Assembly: GCF_014200675.1 (NCBI RefSeq)
Contig: NZ_JACHCI010000004.1
Span: 62,001 to 126,000, forward strand
DNA: 64,000 nt
Direction: 5' to 3'
From: Janthinobacterium saanense
GTDB taxonomy: Bacteria; Pseudomonadota; Gammaproteobacteria; Burkholderiales; Burkholderiaceae_D
Numbering within the stretch: the first letter of the stretch is position 1; each line of letters starts with the position of its first letter. A program made the translations under genes and the position numbers. This document shows positions 18,295 through 27,036 of this stretch, in pieces. The notes beneath the pieces are model-generated. The model was given only the letters and a program-made list of their open reading frames with translations. It was not told the origin of the DNA and ran no database searches.

Positions 18295-18897
18295 TCAAGC
18301 CGGATCGGCCGCCAGCGAGGAAACGAGGTCGGCGGTCGAGCGCACCTTGCCCATGAAGGGGAAGATGTTCTTGATGGAAAACTCGTGCAGATCGGCCCGC
18401 AGGCTGCTCATCGCGTCTTCGGCAAAGATCACGGCGTAACCGAGGTCGGTCGCGGCACGCGCCGTCGATTCGATGCCGAAGTTGGTGGCGATGCCCGTGA
18501 AGATCAGGGTGGTGATGCCGCGCCGGCGCAACTGCTGTTCCAGGTCGGTACCCTGGAAGGCGCCCCATTGGCGCTTGGCAATCACGATATCGCCATCCTG
18601 ATAGCCTGCTTGCGGCACCAGTTCAGTGGCGTTGTCTGGCAGTGGTGGGGCCGATGCCGGGCGCGACAGTGCCACATCGGCTGGCAGGTGCAGCAATTCA
18701 TCGATCAGCACGCGCACATACACCACCGTGCCGCCGCGCTGGCGCATGGCCTCGGCCAGTTGCACGCTATGGGCGACGACTTGTTGCGCGGAGTGGGGCG
18801 CCAGTTCGCGCGCTACATTGCTGTGCTGTAAGTCGATCAGCACCAGTGCGGTGCTGGCAGGATTAAACGAAATCGGGTTTATCGTGCTCATGTTCAT
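18295..18897 (-). CDS. Isochorismatase-like hydrolase lacking the usual cysteine
   Basis: 200 residues with the cysteine-hydrolase fold. D22 (VLIDLQ) and K108 (IAKRQWGAF) of the triad are present, but the position normally held by the nucleophilic Cys is G141, within GIATNFGIESTA. EntB-type isochorismatases also have Gly there, so ether hydrolysis rather than amidase chemistry is suggested. Second ATG at 18891 is an alternative start. Divergent TetR gene and shared palindromes imply repression by that regulator. Confidence 0.8.
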   Translation of the reverse strand: MNMSTINPISFNPASTALVLIDLQHSNVARELAPHSAQQVVAHSVQLAEAMRQRGGTVVYVRVLIDELLHLPADVALSRPASAPPLPDNATELVPQAGYQDGDIVIAKRQWGAFQGTDLEQQLRRRGITTLIFTGIATNFGIESTARAATDLGYAVIFAEDAMSSLRADLHEFSIKNIFPFMGKVRSTADLVSSLAADPA

Positions 18898-18916
18898 TCC
18901 TATATGTGAGGGTGTG

Positions 18917-18957
18917 CTCAGATTATTATACGCTATAATCTGAGGATGTCCTCAGAT
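18917..18957. promoter_or_regulatory. Nested TetR operators with overlapping divergent -10 boxes
   Basis: CTCAGATTAT (18917-18926) and ATAATCTGAG (18935-18944) are perfect 10-bp arms. ATCTGAGG (18938-18945) and CCTCAGAT (18950-18957) form a second perfect repeat that overlaps the TetR start codon. TATAAT occurs on the plus strand at 18934-18939 and on the minus strand at 18930-18925, so both promoters lie inside the first palindrome. The plus -10 predicts transcription starting at the ATG itself. Confidence 0.7.
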
Positions 18958-19569
18958 ACCAATACACCTGTAAAAACCGCCCGGCGCATGCCGCAACAGC
19001 AGCGCGGCGCCTTGCGCATGCAGACCATGCTGGCTGCGGCTGCCGAGGTGATCGGTGAAGTCGGTTACGACGCCGCCACCATGACGGCGATTGCCGCCCG
19101 TTCAGCTTCGTCGATTGGCGCCGTCTACCAGTATTTCCCGAACAAGGACGCCATCGTGCGCGCCTTGCGGGCACAGTATGGCGATGAGATGGAGCGCTTG
19201 TGGGATGGTTTGATCGCGGAAGCGGACCAGTTGAGCGTGCTGGAATTGTCCGAGCGCATCATCGATCTGATGGTTGGGTTCGCGACTGAACGGCCCGCCT
19301 ATTTTGCCGTCCTGAATGCTTCGCTGAATTACCGGCGCGACGCCGATGCGCGCCACCGCCTGCGTGAGCGCTTCGGCCGCGCCTTCCAGCAAAAGCAGCC
19401 GGCACTCAGCGACGAGCAAGCCTTGCGTTTGGCCAATGTGGCCCTGCAAGTGGTGAAAAGCCTGAACCCGCTGCTGTCGCAAGCCGACGTTGCAGAGCGC
19501 CCGCAACTGGTGGCGGAATTCAAGCTGGTGCTGTCCGGCTATTTGAGCAGCCGATTAGCCATGGCCTAG
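18946..19569 (+). CDS. TetR-family repressor
   Basis: 207 residues. HTH about 30-75 (MTAIAARSASSIGAVYQYF) and a C-terminal ligand domain. No Shine-Dalgarno precedes the ATG at 18946, and the TATAAT six bases upstream would start the transcript at that codon, so translation may be leaderless. It likely represses itself and the divergent isochorismatase-like gene through the nested palindromes. Confidence 0.85.
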   Translation: MSSDTNTPVKTARRMPQQQRGALRMQTMLAAAAEVIGEVGYDAATMTAIAARSASSIGAVYQYFPNKDAIVRALRAQYGDEMERLWDGLIAEADQLSVLELSERIIDLMVGFATERPAYFAVLNASLNYRRDADARHRLRERFGRAFQQKQPALSDEQALRLANVALQVVKSLNPLLSQADVAERPQLVAEFKLVLSGYLSSRLAMA

Positions 19570-19925
19570 TTACGCTGCCAGAAGCGCAGCTTGTTGCCGA
19601 ACGGATCAGCCACTTCCAGGATGCGGCCCCATTCCTCGTCGCGGATGCCGGGCCGCGCATACGGGTAGTTCCTGGCCCTCAGCTCGGCATGCAGGGCGGC
19701 AATATCATCGACAGGGATCAACAGGGCCGCGCCCGGCGTGGCGTCGCCATGGTGTTCGGACAAATGCAGGACCAGCTCGCCCCGTTGCACCTGCATATAT
19801 AAAGGCGCGGTGGGATCGAAGCGGTGTTCCCAGTCCTTGCTGAAGCCCAGGAAATCGATATAAAACTCGTGCGCCTTGTCGACGGAAAAGATGCGCAGGA
19901 TGGGAATGGCGTTGGACAGGTGCAT
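19566..19925 (-). CDS. Glyoxalase-superfamily (bleomycin-resistance-like) protein
   Basis: 119 residues, one beta-alpha-beta-beta-beta pair unit of the vicinal-oxygen-chelate fold; two subunits would make a ligand pocket. Begins MHLSNAIPILRIFSVDKAHE and ends DPFGNKLRFWQRN, a pattern shared with Ble-type binding proteins. Its stop overlaps the convergent TetR stop by 4 bp. A drug-binding role is possible but many such proteins have no known ligand. Confidence 0.75.
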   Translation of the reverse strand: MHLSNAIPILRIFSVDKAHEFYIDFLGFSKDWEHRFDPTAPLYMQVQRGELVLHLSEHHGDATPGAALLIPVDDIAALHAELRARNYPYARPGIRDEEWGRILEVADPFGNKLRFWQRN

Positions 19926-19981
19926 GGCGGTCTGGCCTCAGGCAGTTGATCACAATGCCATTCTAGTATTTTCCTTGAAAA

Positions 19982-20686
19982 TCAGGCCAGCGCCTGCCGC
20001 TTGCTGCGTGCGGCGGGGCTGGTCTTTTCCCAGCGAAACAGCCACATGATGATCAGCTTGGTCGTGGCGCTGACGCTGGCCAGCAGCATCAAGGGCCAGC
20101 CCGTTTCCATTCCCATCACGCAGGCGAAGAGCATGGTGCTGACATCCATCGCCAGGATGAACTGGCTCATCTTGAGCGACACGGCGCCCGTCTTGCCCGA
20201 GCGGTAAATCAAGCGGATCTGGTGGGCATAACCCTGCGCCAGCAACACGGTGACGGCGACGATCAGGCTTTGCGAGATCAAACGCTTTTGATCGCTGAAG
20301 GTCGGCCCGAATAGCAGCCCCACGATCCCGGCGCACAGCAGCAGCGCGCAGGCGAGCAGGGCGTAACGCGCGGTGGTGCTGCGGCGGTCGCGGTAAATCT
20401 CGAACAAAATACCCAGGGCAATCAGGGAGGCGAGCAGGCGCGGCCAGACGATGTAATGGTTGAAAGGCGTGATCGAATAGCCATACACAAAAAATGCACA
20501 GTAGGCGAGGAAACTGACGGTGAACTGGTTGATCGACAGAATCTCGGTACGCTTGCCGCTGGCGATATGCTGATCCTGCTTGCGCTGCCAGATTTTCTTC
20601 AGTTGCGACCACAAGCCATACAGGCTGACGACGATCAACAGGGAATTGAGGGTGCCGGCGTAGGCGTAGAGCGAGGTCGGTTGCAA
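19982..20686 (-). CDS. PQ-loop/SWEET-like membrane protein
   Basis: 234 residues with about seven hydrophobic segments. Two internal units look related: an N-terminal one with LYGLWSQLKKIWQRK and a C-terminal one with AQGYAHQIRLIYRSGKTGAVSL. The second has the shape of a PQ-loop (PQ, K/R-rich stretch, S-L) but His replaces the proline in both loops' key position. Transport of a small solute is a guess. No partner gene; 57 bp separates it from the glyoxalase-like gene on the same strand. Confidence 0.5.
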   Translation of the reverse strand: MQPTSLYAYAGTLNSLLIVVSLYGLWSQLKKIWQRKQDQHIASGKRTEILSINQFTVSFLAYCAFFVYGYSITPFNHYIVWPRLLASLIALGILFEIYRDRRSTTARYALLACALLLCAGIVGLLFGPTFSDQKRLISQSLIVAVTVLLAQGYAHQIRLIYRSGKTGAVSLKMSQFILAMDVSTMLFACVMGMETGWPLMLLASVSATTKLIIMWLFRWEKTSPAARSKRQALA

Positions 20687-20879
20687 GTTGTCTCCTGTTG
20701 TTACCTTGTCGTATTAGTTTGATTGGTCGCCGTGCCCAGCCCTATCCAGATACATTGCGGGATTTTTTAGTCATCTGCTTATTCACAATCGGCATGTGGC
20801 TGAATAAAGATGCTCTCATGAAATTAATTATATAGCAATCTTTCTTTTGAGGCAGGAACGTCATCTCAAGAATGGGAAC

Positions 20880-21812
20880 TCAAGGAGCGTCGCTGACGCC
20901 ATACAGCTCGCGGCATAACAGCACGATCTGTTCGCGCAGCCACCGCTGTGCCGGATGCGCATCGTTGCGGCGGTGCCAGTGCAGCACGAAGGGTACGGGC
21001 GGCAGTTCGATGCCGGGCAGCGGCAGCACCGCCAGCGCACTGGCCAGTCCGCTGGCGGCCACCACGCCAGCCATCATGGTGGCCAGCAAGTCACTGCCGG
21101 CGATGATGGCGGGTGCTGCGTACATATGCGGCAGCGTGATGGCGATACGGCGCTGGCGCTGCTGTTGCGCCAGCCACAGATCGACGTGGCCCACGCCATC
21201 GCCTTCCGGCGACACCAGCAGGTGCTGGTAGCTCAAAAAACGCTCCAGTGTCATATCCTGGCTGGCCAGCGGATGGTCCTTGCGCGCCACGCAGACGAAG
21301 CGCTCTTCGAACAGCGGCATGGTGGGAATGCGCGGCGTGTTGCCGCCGGGTACGCCAATCGCGGCATCCGCCTCGCCCGCATCGAGCAGCGACAGCGCCT
21401 CTTCGCGCGCCGTGCAAGCCTTGATACGCAGCGTCATGCCGGGCGCCTGCTGCGCCAGCCGTTTCAGCAGCGCGGGCAGCACCACGAAGGCGGGGTGGTC
21501 CGATACGGCCAGGGTATAGCGGGTCGTCGCGCTGGCCGGGATAAAGTCTTGCGTGAAGTCCAGCGTGCGCTGGATGCTGGCAAGCGCCTCGCCCAGCGGT
21601 GCGGCCAGTTCCAGTGCGCGTGGCGTCGCCTGCAAGCCGCCGGCGCTGCGTACGAACAGCTCATCTTTCAGCAGCAGGCGCAGGCGGGCCAGCGCCGCGC
21701 TCATCGCCGGCTGGGTGCGGCCGATGCGCACGCCGGCACGCGTCACGTTGCGCTCGCAGATCAGGGCGTCGAAGGCGACGAGAAGGTTGAGGTCGATTCC
21801 ATGTAAATCCAT
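20880..21812 (-). CDS. LysR-family regulator (NodD/PcpR-like)
   Basis: 310 residues from the ATG at 21812 (MDLHGIDLNLL), the usual N-terminus in this group; an ATG 24 bases upstream exists but adds atypical residues. HTH about residues 18-40 (NVTRAGVRIGRTQPAMSAAL) and a substrate-binding C-terminal domain. Diverges from the SnoaL-like and flavodoxin genes, which are its probable targets. Confidence 0.85.
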   Translation of the reverse strand: MDLHGIDLNLLVAFDALICERNVTRAGVRIGRTQPAMSAALARLRLLLKDELFVRSAGGLQATPRALELAAPLGEALASIQRTLDFTQDFIPASATTRYTLAVSDHPAFVVLPALLKRLAQQAPGMTLRIKACTAREEALSLLDAGEADAAIGVPGGNTPRIPTMPLFEERFVCVARKDHPLASQDMTLERFLSYQHLLVSPEGDGVGHVDLWLAQQQRQRRIAITLPHMYAAPAIIAGSDLLATMMAGVVAASGLASALAVLPLPGIELPPVPFVLHWHRRNDAHPAQRWLREQIVLLCRELYGVSDAP

Positions 21813-21907
21813 GCCATGGATAATACAGCATATCAAATATCGATTGGACTTGCGCTGTGGCGGCTTGCTACAGTGACTGTGTCATTCACTGAGACAGAAA
21901 GCCCATC

Positions 21908-22357
21908 ATGAGCATGCAGCAAAACGGCCTGACAAAGGCCCAGCAACTCGCCATCGAAACGCTGTACCGTGCCTTTAACGAGCGCAATCCCGACCTGCTG
22001 GACCAGGCGCTGGTGCCGGCATGGCAGGATACGCCGCTCGGCCCAGGCCAGCAGCCTGGCCTGGCCGGCATGAAGCCGGTCGTCGAGATGTTCGGCGCCG
22101 CCTTCCCGGATGTGCGCATCACGATCCTCGACATGTTCGGCCGCGACGGCCGCGCCGCCGTACGGGCACAGATCACCGGCACCCATCGCGGCGCGTTTTT
22201 TGGCATTCCCGCAAGTAACAAACCTATTGCCATTGCGATCCATGAGTTTCATTATCTGGATGCGGACCGCATTACGCATACCTGGCACCTGGAAGACTGG
22301 TTTGGCATGCTGAACCAGATCGGCGCGTGGCCACCTGTTCCATTCATCACTTTTTAA
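21908..22357 (+). CDS. SnoaL-like ester cyclase
   Basis: 149 residues of the cone-shaped alpha+beta fold (NTF2-like). LYRAFNERNPDLLD at the N-terminus, then FPDVRITI and ITGTHRGAFFGIPA in the middle, are typical of the SnoaL/ester-cyclase branch. Enzyme activity is not certain for single-gene members. Followed after 10 bp by a flavodoxin-fold gene, so co-transcribed and probably controlled by the divergent LysR protein. Confidence 0.75.
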   Translation: MSMQQNGLTKAQQLAIETLYRAFNERNPDLLDQALVPAWQDTPLGPGQQPGLAGMKPVVEMFGAAFPDVRITILDMFGRDGRAAVRAQITGTHRGAFFGIPASNKPIAIAIHEFHYLDADRITHTWHLEDWFGMLNQIGAWPPVPFITF

Positions 22358-22367
22358 GGAAAAAACC

Positions 22368-22940
22368 ATGACCAGCATTGCGATCGTATATTTCAGCGGC
22401 TACGGCCACACCGTCAAGCAAGCCGAGGCCGTGCAGGCCGGCGCCGCCAGCGTGGCCGGCGCCCAGGTACATCTGTACCGTATCGACCAGAACGGCGACT
22501 TGCCCGAGGAAGCTCTGGCCGTGATCGGCAAGGCCGACGCTGTCATCTATGGCAGCCCGACCTATATGGGCGGCCCGGCATGGCAGTTCAAGAAATTCGC
22601 CGACAAGTCATCCAGCGCCTGGTTTGGCCAGGACTGGAAAAACAAGCTTGCCGCAGGCTTTACGAATTCAGCCTCGCTCAATGGCGATAAATTCTCGACC
22701 ATCCAGTATTTCTGGACCCTGGCCATGCAGCACAGCCAGATATGGGTGGGCACGGGCATCTTGCCGTCGAACAAGAAAGAGCACGGCCCGGCCGACGTCA
22801 ACTGGAGCGCCGGTTTTGGTGGCGCCCTGGCCATTTCGCCGTCCGACGCTTCACCGGATGAAGCGCCACGCAGCGGCGACCTGGAAACGGCCCGCCTGCT
22901 GGGCAAGCGGGTGGCGGAACTGGCGGCCAAACTGAAATAG
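22368..22940 (+). CDS. Flavodoxin-fold NAD(P)H:quinone oxidoreductase (WrbA-like)
   Basis: 190 residues. The FMN phosphate loop reads YFSGYGHTVKQAE (residues about 8-20), and YGSPTYMGGPAWQFK supplies the second flavin loop, as in WrbA-type quinone reductases that keep quinones fully reduced. Forms an operon with the SnoaL-like gene. A G+C hairpin follows. Role in stress to quinones or electrophiles is inferred. Confidence 0.8.
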   Translation: MTSIAIVYFSGYGHTVKQAEAVQAGAASVAGAQVHLYRIDQNGDLPEEALAVIGKADAVIYGSPTYMGGPAWQFKKFADKSSSAWFGQDWKNKLAAGFTNSASLNGDKFSTIQYFWTLAMQHSQIWVGTGILPSNKKEHGPADVNWSAGFGGALAISPSDASPDEAPRSGDLETARLLGKRVAELAAKLK

Positions 22941-22952
22941 CCGATGACGGTG

Positions 22953-22973
22953 CCGGGGCCTGCTGCGCCCCGG
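22953..22973 (+). terminator. G+C hairpin after flavodoxin gene
   Basis: CCGGGGC and GCCCCGG, 7-bp perfect arms with a 7-nt loop, 13 bp after the stop. Only a short pyrimidine tract follows, so termination would be inefficient or Rho-aided. Confidence 0.35.
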
Positions 22974-23039
22974 TTCCCTGCCTGCACTCCGCTGTACCAT
23001 TAATACTTGCTTTTCTGAACTTCGTCTTATAATCGCAGC

Positions 23040-24119
23040 ATGACTTTTCTATCAGACCGTGCAAGCGCCGTGTTGCGCACCATCGGCAAGGCTGCCGCTT
23101 CCTTCATTATTGTGTTGACCGCACTGTGGGGTGCGCTGGCGTTGTGGTATCACCTTGGCGGTGGCGCGGCGGCGCAAACCATCGGTGCGCTGCTGTGGGG
23201 CGGGCTGGGTGTGGCCAGCGTGGTCCTGTGGTGGCAGCAGCGCGGGGCGCGCGTGCTGCTGCCGTATGCGGGCGGTTTCGTGCTGATGCTGGTGTGGTGG
23301 AGTTTTATCGCGCCCAAGCAGGAGCGCATTTGGGCCGACGACGTGGCGCACAATGTGACGGGCACGCTGAAGGGCAATATCGTCACCCTGGACAATGTGC
23401 GCAATTTCGACTGGCGCAGCGATGAGGACTACACGGTCAAGTGGGAGCAGCGCAGCTACAACCTCGACGAGCTGCGCACGGTCGATACGGCGCTGTCGTA
23501 CTGGACCGGGCCATTCATCGCGCATACCCTGGTGTCGTTCGGTTTTGCCGATGGGCGCTTCCTGACGTTTTCCATTGAAATCCGCAAGGAAAAAGGCGAG
23601 AGTTTTTCCGCCATCGGCGGCTTCTTCAAGCATTTTGAAATGAGCCTGATCGCCGCCGACGAGCGCGACATCCTGCGCGTGCGCACCAATGCGCGCGGCG
23701 AAGACATGCACCTCTACCGCGTGATGATGCCCAAGGCGGCCATGCGTTCGCTATTCCTGGCCTACCTGGACGAGGCGCAAGCGCTGAAAAACCAGCCGCA
23801 GTTCTACAATACCCTGACAGCCAACTGCACCACCATCGTGTTCGAGATGGTGCGCCGCATCGTGCCTGGCCTGCCGCTCGATTACCGTTTGCTCGCTTCC
23901 GGCTACCTGGACCGCTACCTGTTCGACGTGCGGGCGCTGGTGCCGGGCTGGACCTTCCAGCAGCTGCGCGATGGCGGCCATGTCACGGCGCGCGCGCGGG
24001 CGGCCAATGAGGAGCGCGACTTTTCGCATGCGATACGGCGCGGCATGCCCGGCTACGATGAAGATGGCTACCCGAGCCTGCAAATGCCCAAACAGGCGCA
24101 GGGACGCAAACGGCCATAG
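23040..24119 (+). CDS. DUF4105 (Lnb N-terminal-like) membrane protein
   Basis: 359 residues. Three hydrophobic segments in the first 90 residues anchor a large periplasmic domain. The conserved His in GPFIAHTLVSFGF (about 160), the basic strand FLTFSIEIRKEKGE and the Cys in TLTANCTT (about 265) are the family's putative catalytic pattern, reminiscent of a papain-like transglutaminase/peptidase. Substrate unknown. Stands alone, followed by the helicase gene after 72 bp. Confidence 0.75.
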   Translation: MTFLSDRASAVLRTIGKAAASFIIVLTALWGALALWYHLGGGAAAQTIGALLWGGLGVASVVLWWQQRGARVLLPYAGGFVLMLVWWSFIAPKQERIWADDVAHNVTGTLKGNIVTLDNVRNFDWRSDEDYTVKWEQRSYNLDELRTVDTALSYWTGPFIAHTLVSFGFADGRFLTFSIEIRKEKGESFSAIGGFFKHFEMSLIAADERDILRVRTNARGEDMHLYRVMMPKAAMRSLFLAYLDEAQALKNQPQFYNTLTANCTTIVFEMVRRIVPGLPLDYRLLASGYLDRYLFDVRALVPGWTFQQLRDGGHVTARARAANEERDFSHAIRRGMPGYDEDGYPSLQMPKQAQGRKRP

Positions 24120-24191
24120 TGGGCGCTTGCTTGGGCCTGGCCAGCCATTGCTTTATACTGGCGCCTTTCCAAGAATACACGAAGGCCCGCT

Positions 24192-25454
24192 ATGCCATTT
24201 TCCTCACTGGGTCTGATTCCCGCCCTGGTCCGCGCTGTCGAGAAAGCCGGCTATGCCGCGCCGACGGCCATCCAGGCGGCGGCCATTCCCGCCATCCTGC
24301 GCGGCAGCGATGTGCTGGGCGCCGCGCAGACGGGGTCCGGCAAGACGGCCGCCTATGCGCTGCCGCTGCTGCAGGCCCTGATGGCGCCCGCTGCCGGCCC
24401 GCGCCAGGTGCGCGCGCTGATCCTGGTGCCGACGCGCGAACTGGCGGCGCAGGTGGGGCAGACCGTGCATGCGCTGGCCAAGCCGCTGCCCGTGAAGTTG
24501 AAAATCTCGGTGCTGTTCGGCGGCGTGTCGATCAATCCGCAAATGATGGACTTGCGCGGCGGCGCCGATATCGTGGTCGCCACGCCGGGCCGGTTGCTGG
24601 ACCTGGTCAGGCAGAACGCGGTCAAGCTGGGCGGCGTATCGCTGTTCGTGCTCGATGAAGCGGACCGTTTGCTCGACATGGGTTTTAGCGAAGAAATCAA
24701 CGCCGTGCTGGCGCTGCTGCCGGTGCAAAGGCAAAACCTGTTTTTCTCGGCCACCTTCCCCGACAGCGTGCAGGCGCTGGCCGACAGCTTGCTGGCCAAC
24801 CCGACCCGCATCGAAGTGGTCTCCGAACCGCAAGATAAACCCGACATCGTGCAGCGCGCCATCACGGTCGACGTGCCGCGCCGCACCCAGTTGCTGCGCT
24901 ACCTGATCCTGCAGCAGCAGTGGGAGCGGGTGCTGGTGTTCGTCGCCACCAAATACGCGGCCGAACACGTGGCCGACAAGCTGCAGCGCGCCGGCCTGCA
25001 CGTGGGCGCCTTCCACGGCGAATTCAGCCAGGGCACGCGCAGCCAGTTGCTGGCCGATTTCAAGGCCGGCCGTTTGCAAGTGCTGGTCGCTACCGACGTG
25101 GCCGCGCGCGGCATCGACATCGCCGGCTTGCCGGCCGTCGTCAACTACGACTTGCCCCGTTCAGCCGTCGACTACACGCACCGCATCGGCCGCACGGGCC
25201 GCGCAGGCGAGAGCGGCACGGCCGTCAGCTTTATTACGGCCGAGATGGAAGCGCATTTCCGTTTGATCGAAAACCGCAATGACTTGCGCATCGTGCGCGA
25301 AGTGGTGGCCGGCTTCGAGCCGACGGAAAAACCAAGCCCCGTCAGCGCCGTGACCGATACGGTCAATGGCGGCGTGAAGGGCGCGCGCAAGAGCAAAAAG
25401 GATAAATTGCGTGAAGCGGCGGCCAGGGCCGCCCTGGCTGCCGGCGACAACTAA
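24192..25454 (+). CDS. DEAD-box RNA helicase, RhlE group
   Basis: 420 residues. All core motifs are seen in order: Q motif region, AQTGSGKT (about 50), PTRELA, GG, TPGR, DEAD in VLDEADRLLDMG, SAT in FFSATFP, then the second domain with ATDVAARGID and HRIGRTGRAG. A short basic C-terminal tail (KSKKDKLREAA) may bind RNA. Probably helps ribosome assembly or RNA decay. The window contains a second RhlE-type gene at 52205-53611 on the other strand. Confidence 0.9.
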   Translation: MPFSSLGLIPALVRAVEKAGYAAPTAIQAAAIPAILRGSDVLGAAQTGSGKTAAYALPLLQALMAPAAGPRQVRALILVPTRELAAQVGQTVHALAKPLPVKLKISVLFGGVSINPQMMDLRGGADIVVATPGRLLDLVRQNAVKLGGVSLFVLDEADRLLDMGFSEEINAVLALLPVQRQNLFFSATFPDSVQALADSLLANPTRIEVVSEPQDKPDIVQRAITVDVPRRTQLLRYLILQQQWERVLVFVATKYAAEHVADKLQRAGLHVGAFHGEFSQGTRSQLLADFKAGRLQVLVATDVAARGIDIAGLPAVVNYDLPRSAVDYTHRIGRTGRAGESGTAVSFITAEMEAHFRLIENRNDLRIVREVVAGFEPTEKPSPVSAVTDTVNGGVKGARKSKKDKLREAAARAALAAGDN

Positions 25455-25537
25455 ATTGCGCCTATGTGCGCTGGCCGCTGGTCCGGCCAGCCGTTGCGCC
25501 ATAAGATCGTGGTTTCATAAAATCAGGGGGGATGGCA

Positions 25538-25999
25538 ATGGATATGGGTTTTATTACACGCGTTAGTGCCTTCACTGGCGCGCTGGCGCTGGCTGCTTGT
25601 GCCAGCATCGACGGTAAAAATGAGCATGCCGGCCTGCAGATGCCGGGCAAGGTTCCCGCCAATGCCGCCGTGGCCGCCACCTGGTACAACCCGCCCAGCG
25701 AATTCCCGGGTATTTGCCTGACTCAGTTCAGGGATGGCAGCTTGCGTTTCGACGGCGGCTTCGCCTTCTTCAATCCAGGCCGCTGGACCTATGACCCGGC
25801 CAAGGCCGAATTGCGCCTGCAGCTGGCGCCCACGCCATCGCTGGCGTTGTCGCACGCGCAAATCGTCCTGCACAAGAATCTGCTACGTGTCGACGGGCAA
25901 AAAAATACCCTGGTGTACAGCGTCAAGGCCGATACGGACGCCATCGGCCTGGGTGGCTTTGTGTTCTACCGCGATATGCCATGTCCGGCTGGCGTATGA
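25538..25999 (+). CDS. Small lipoprotein
   Basis: 153 residues. AGGGGG at 25525-25530 favours the ATG at 25538 over that at 25532. Signal peptide ends in a lipobox LALAAC with lipidated Cys at residue 21. The mature part is about 130 residues with two further Cys (GICLTQF and MPCPAGV) that could form a disulphide in the periplasm. No family recognised. Confidence 0.7.
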   Translation: MDMGFITRVSAFTGALALAACASIDGKNEHAGLQMPGKVPANAAVAATWYNPPSEFPGICLTQFRDGSLRFDGGFAFFNPGRWTYDPAKAELRLQLAPTPSLALSHAQIVLHKNLLRVDGQKNTLVYSVKADTDAIGLGGFVFYRDMPCPAGV

Positions 26000-26151
26000 G
26001 CAATTGCAGCGCTGTCATAGATTGGCGCCGCAAGGCAATAATTAGTCGTATAATTCCAAGCAAGTAAGCTGCTGCGCAAAGCGGTCCTGCGTGGCGCGCC
26101 CCCCCCTCCAGACAAGCTCTGATGCCGCTGCGGTGGCGACAGGATAGTTCG

Positions 26152-27036
26152 ATGGATTTGCACGACGAACACAGGATGCCAGACGCAGTTGCGTTTTCCG
26201 CGGGCGCCCCCACGCAGCCGGGGGCCGTCGCACGTACCCTGCTGCTGGTCGACGACGAGCAGAATATCCTCGCTTCACTCAAGCGTTTACTACGGCGTGA
26301 CCAATACCATATCCTGACGGCTGGCAGTGGCCAGGAAGGCCTTGACGTGCTGGCCAGCCATGGCGTCGACGTGATCGTCTCGGACCAGCGCATGCCCGGC
26401 ATGCTGGGCGCCGATTTCTTGCGCAAGGCCAAGCTGCTGTACCCGCAAACCATACGCATCATGCTGTCGGGCTACACGGAACTGCAGGCCGTGACGGACG
26501 CTGTCAATGAGGGCGCCATCTTCAAGTTCCTCACCAAGCCGTGGGACGACCACCAGCTGCGCGAACAGATCGCCGAAGCTTTCCGCCTGAAGGGTATCGA
26601 CGATGACAATGTGCGTCTCAATGCCCAGCTGCGCGAAGCCAACCAGGCCTTGGCGGCGGCAAATGCCTCGATGCAAGTGCTGCTGCGCCAGCAGCAGCAC
26701 CAGATCAGCCGCGACGAAGTCAGCCTGAACATCGCACGCGAACTGCTGCAATTCCTGCCGCTGGCTGTGATCGGACTCGACGAGGATGGCATGATCGCCT
26801 TCATCAATGCGGCGGCGGCCAGCCTGTTCGAACGCGGCGCCGCCCTGTTGGGTAACGAGGCGGCGCTGGTCTTGCCCCAGCTGTTCAACAGCCCGATGGC
26901 GGCACGGGAGGTGGTGGAGCAGCATTTGGCGCCCATTAACGGCCAGCCCTATGCGGTGGCGATTCATCCCATGGGCGCCTGCTCCCAGTCGCGCGGCTGC
27001 CTGGTTACGCTGACGCGCCATGGCGGTGCGGCATGA
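26152..27036 (+). CDS. Response regulator with PAS-like output
   Basis: 294 residues from the ATG at 26152. Receiver domain about 28-145 with the acidic pair D34/D35, phospho-acceptor D78 (VSDQRMPG) and K129 (LTKPWD), all intact. A helical linker (about 150-195) is followed by a PAS-like domain (about 205-290). First gene of a five-gene run with 4-nt ATGA overlaps; acts in the same signalling chain as the kinase and HD-type regulator downstream. Confidence 0.8.
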   Translation: MDLHDEHRMPDAVAFSAGAPTQPGAVARTLLLVDDEQNILASLKRLLRRDQYHILTAGSGQEGLDVLASHGVDVIVSDQRMPGMLGADFLRKAKLLYPQTIRIMLSGYTELQAVTDAVNEGAIFKFLTKPWDDHQLREQIAEAFRLKGIDDDNVRLNAQLREANQALAAANASMQVLLRQQQHQISRDEVSLNIARELLQFLPLAVIGLDEDGMIAFINAAAASLFERGAALLGNEAALVLPQLFNSPMAAREVVEQHLAPINGQPYAVAIHPMGACSQSRGCLVTLTRHGGAA

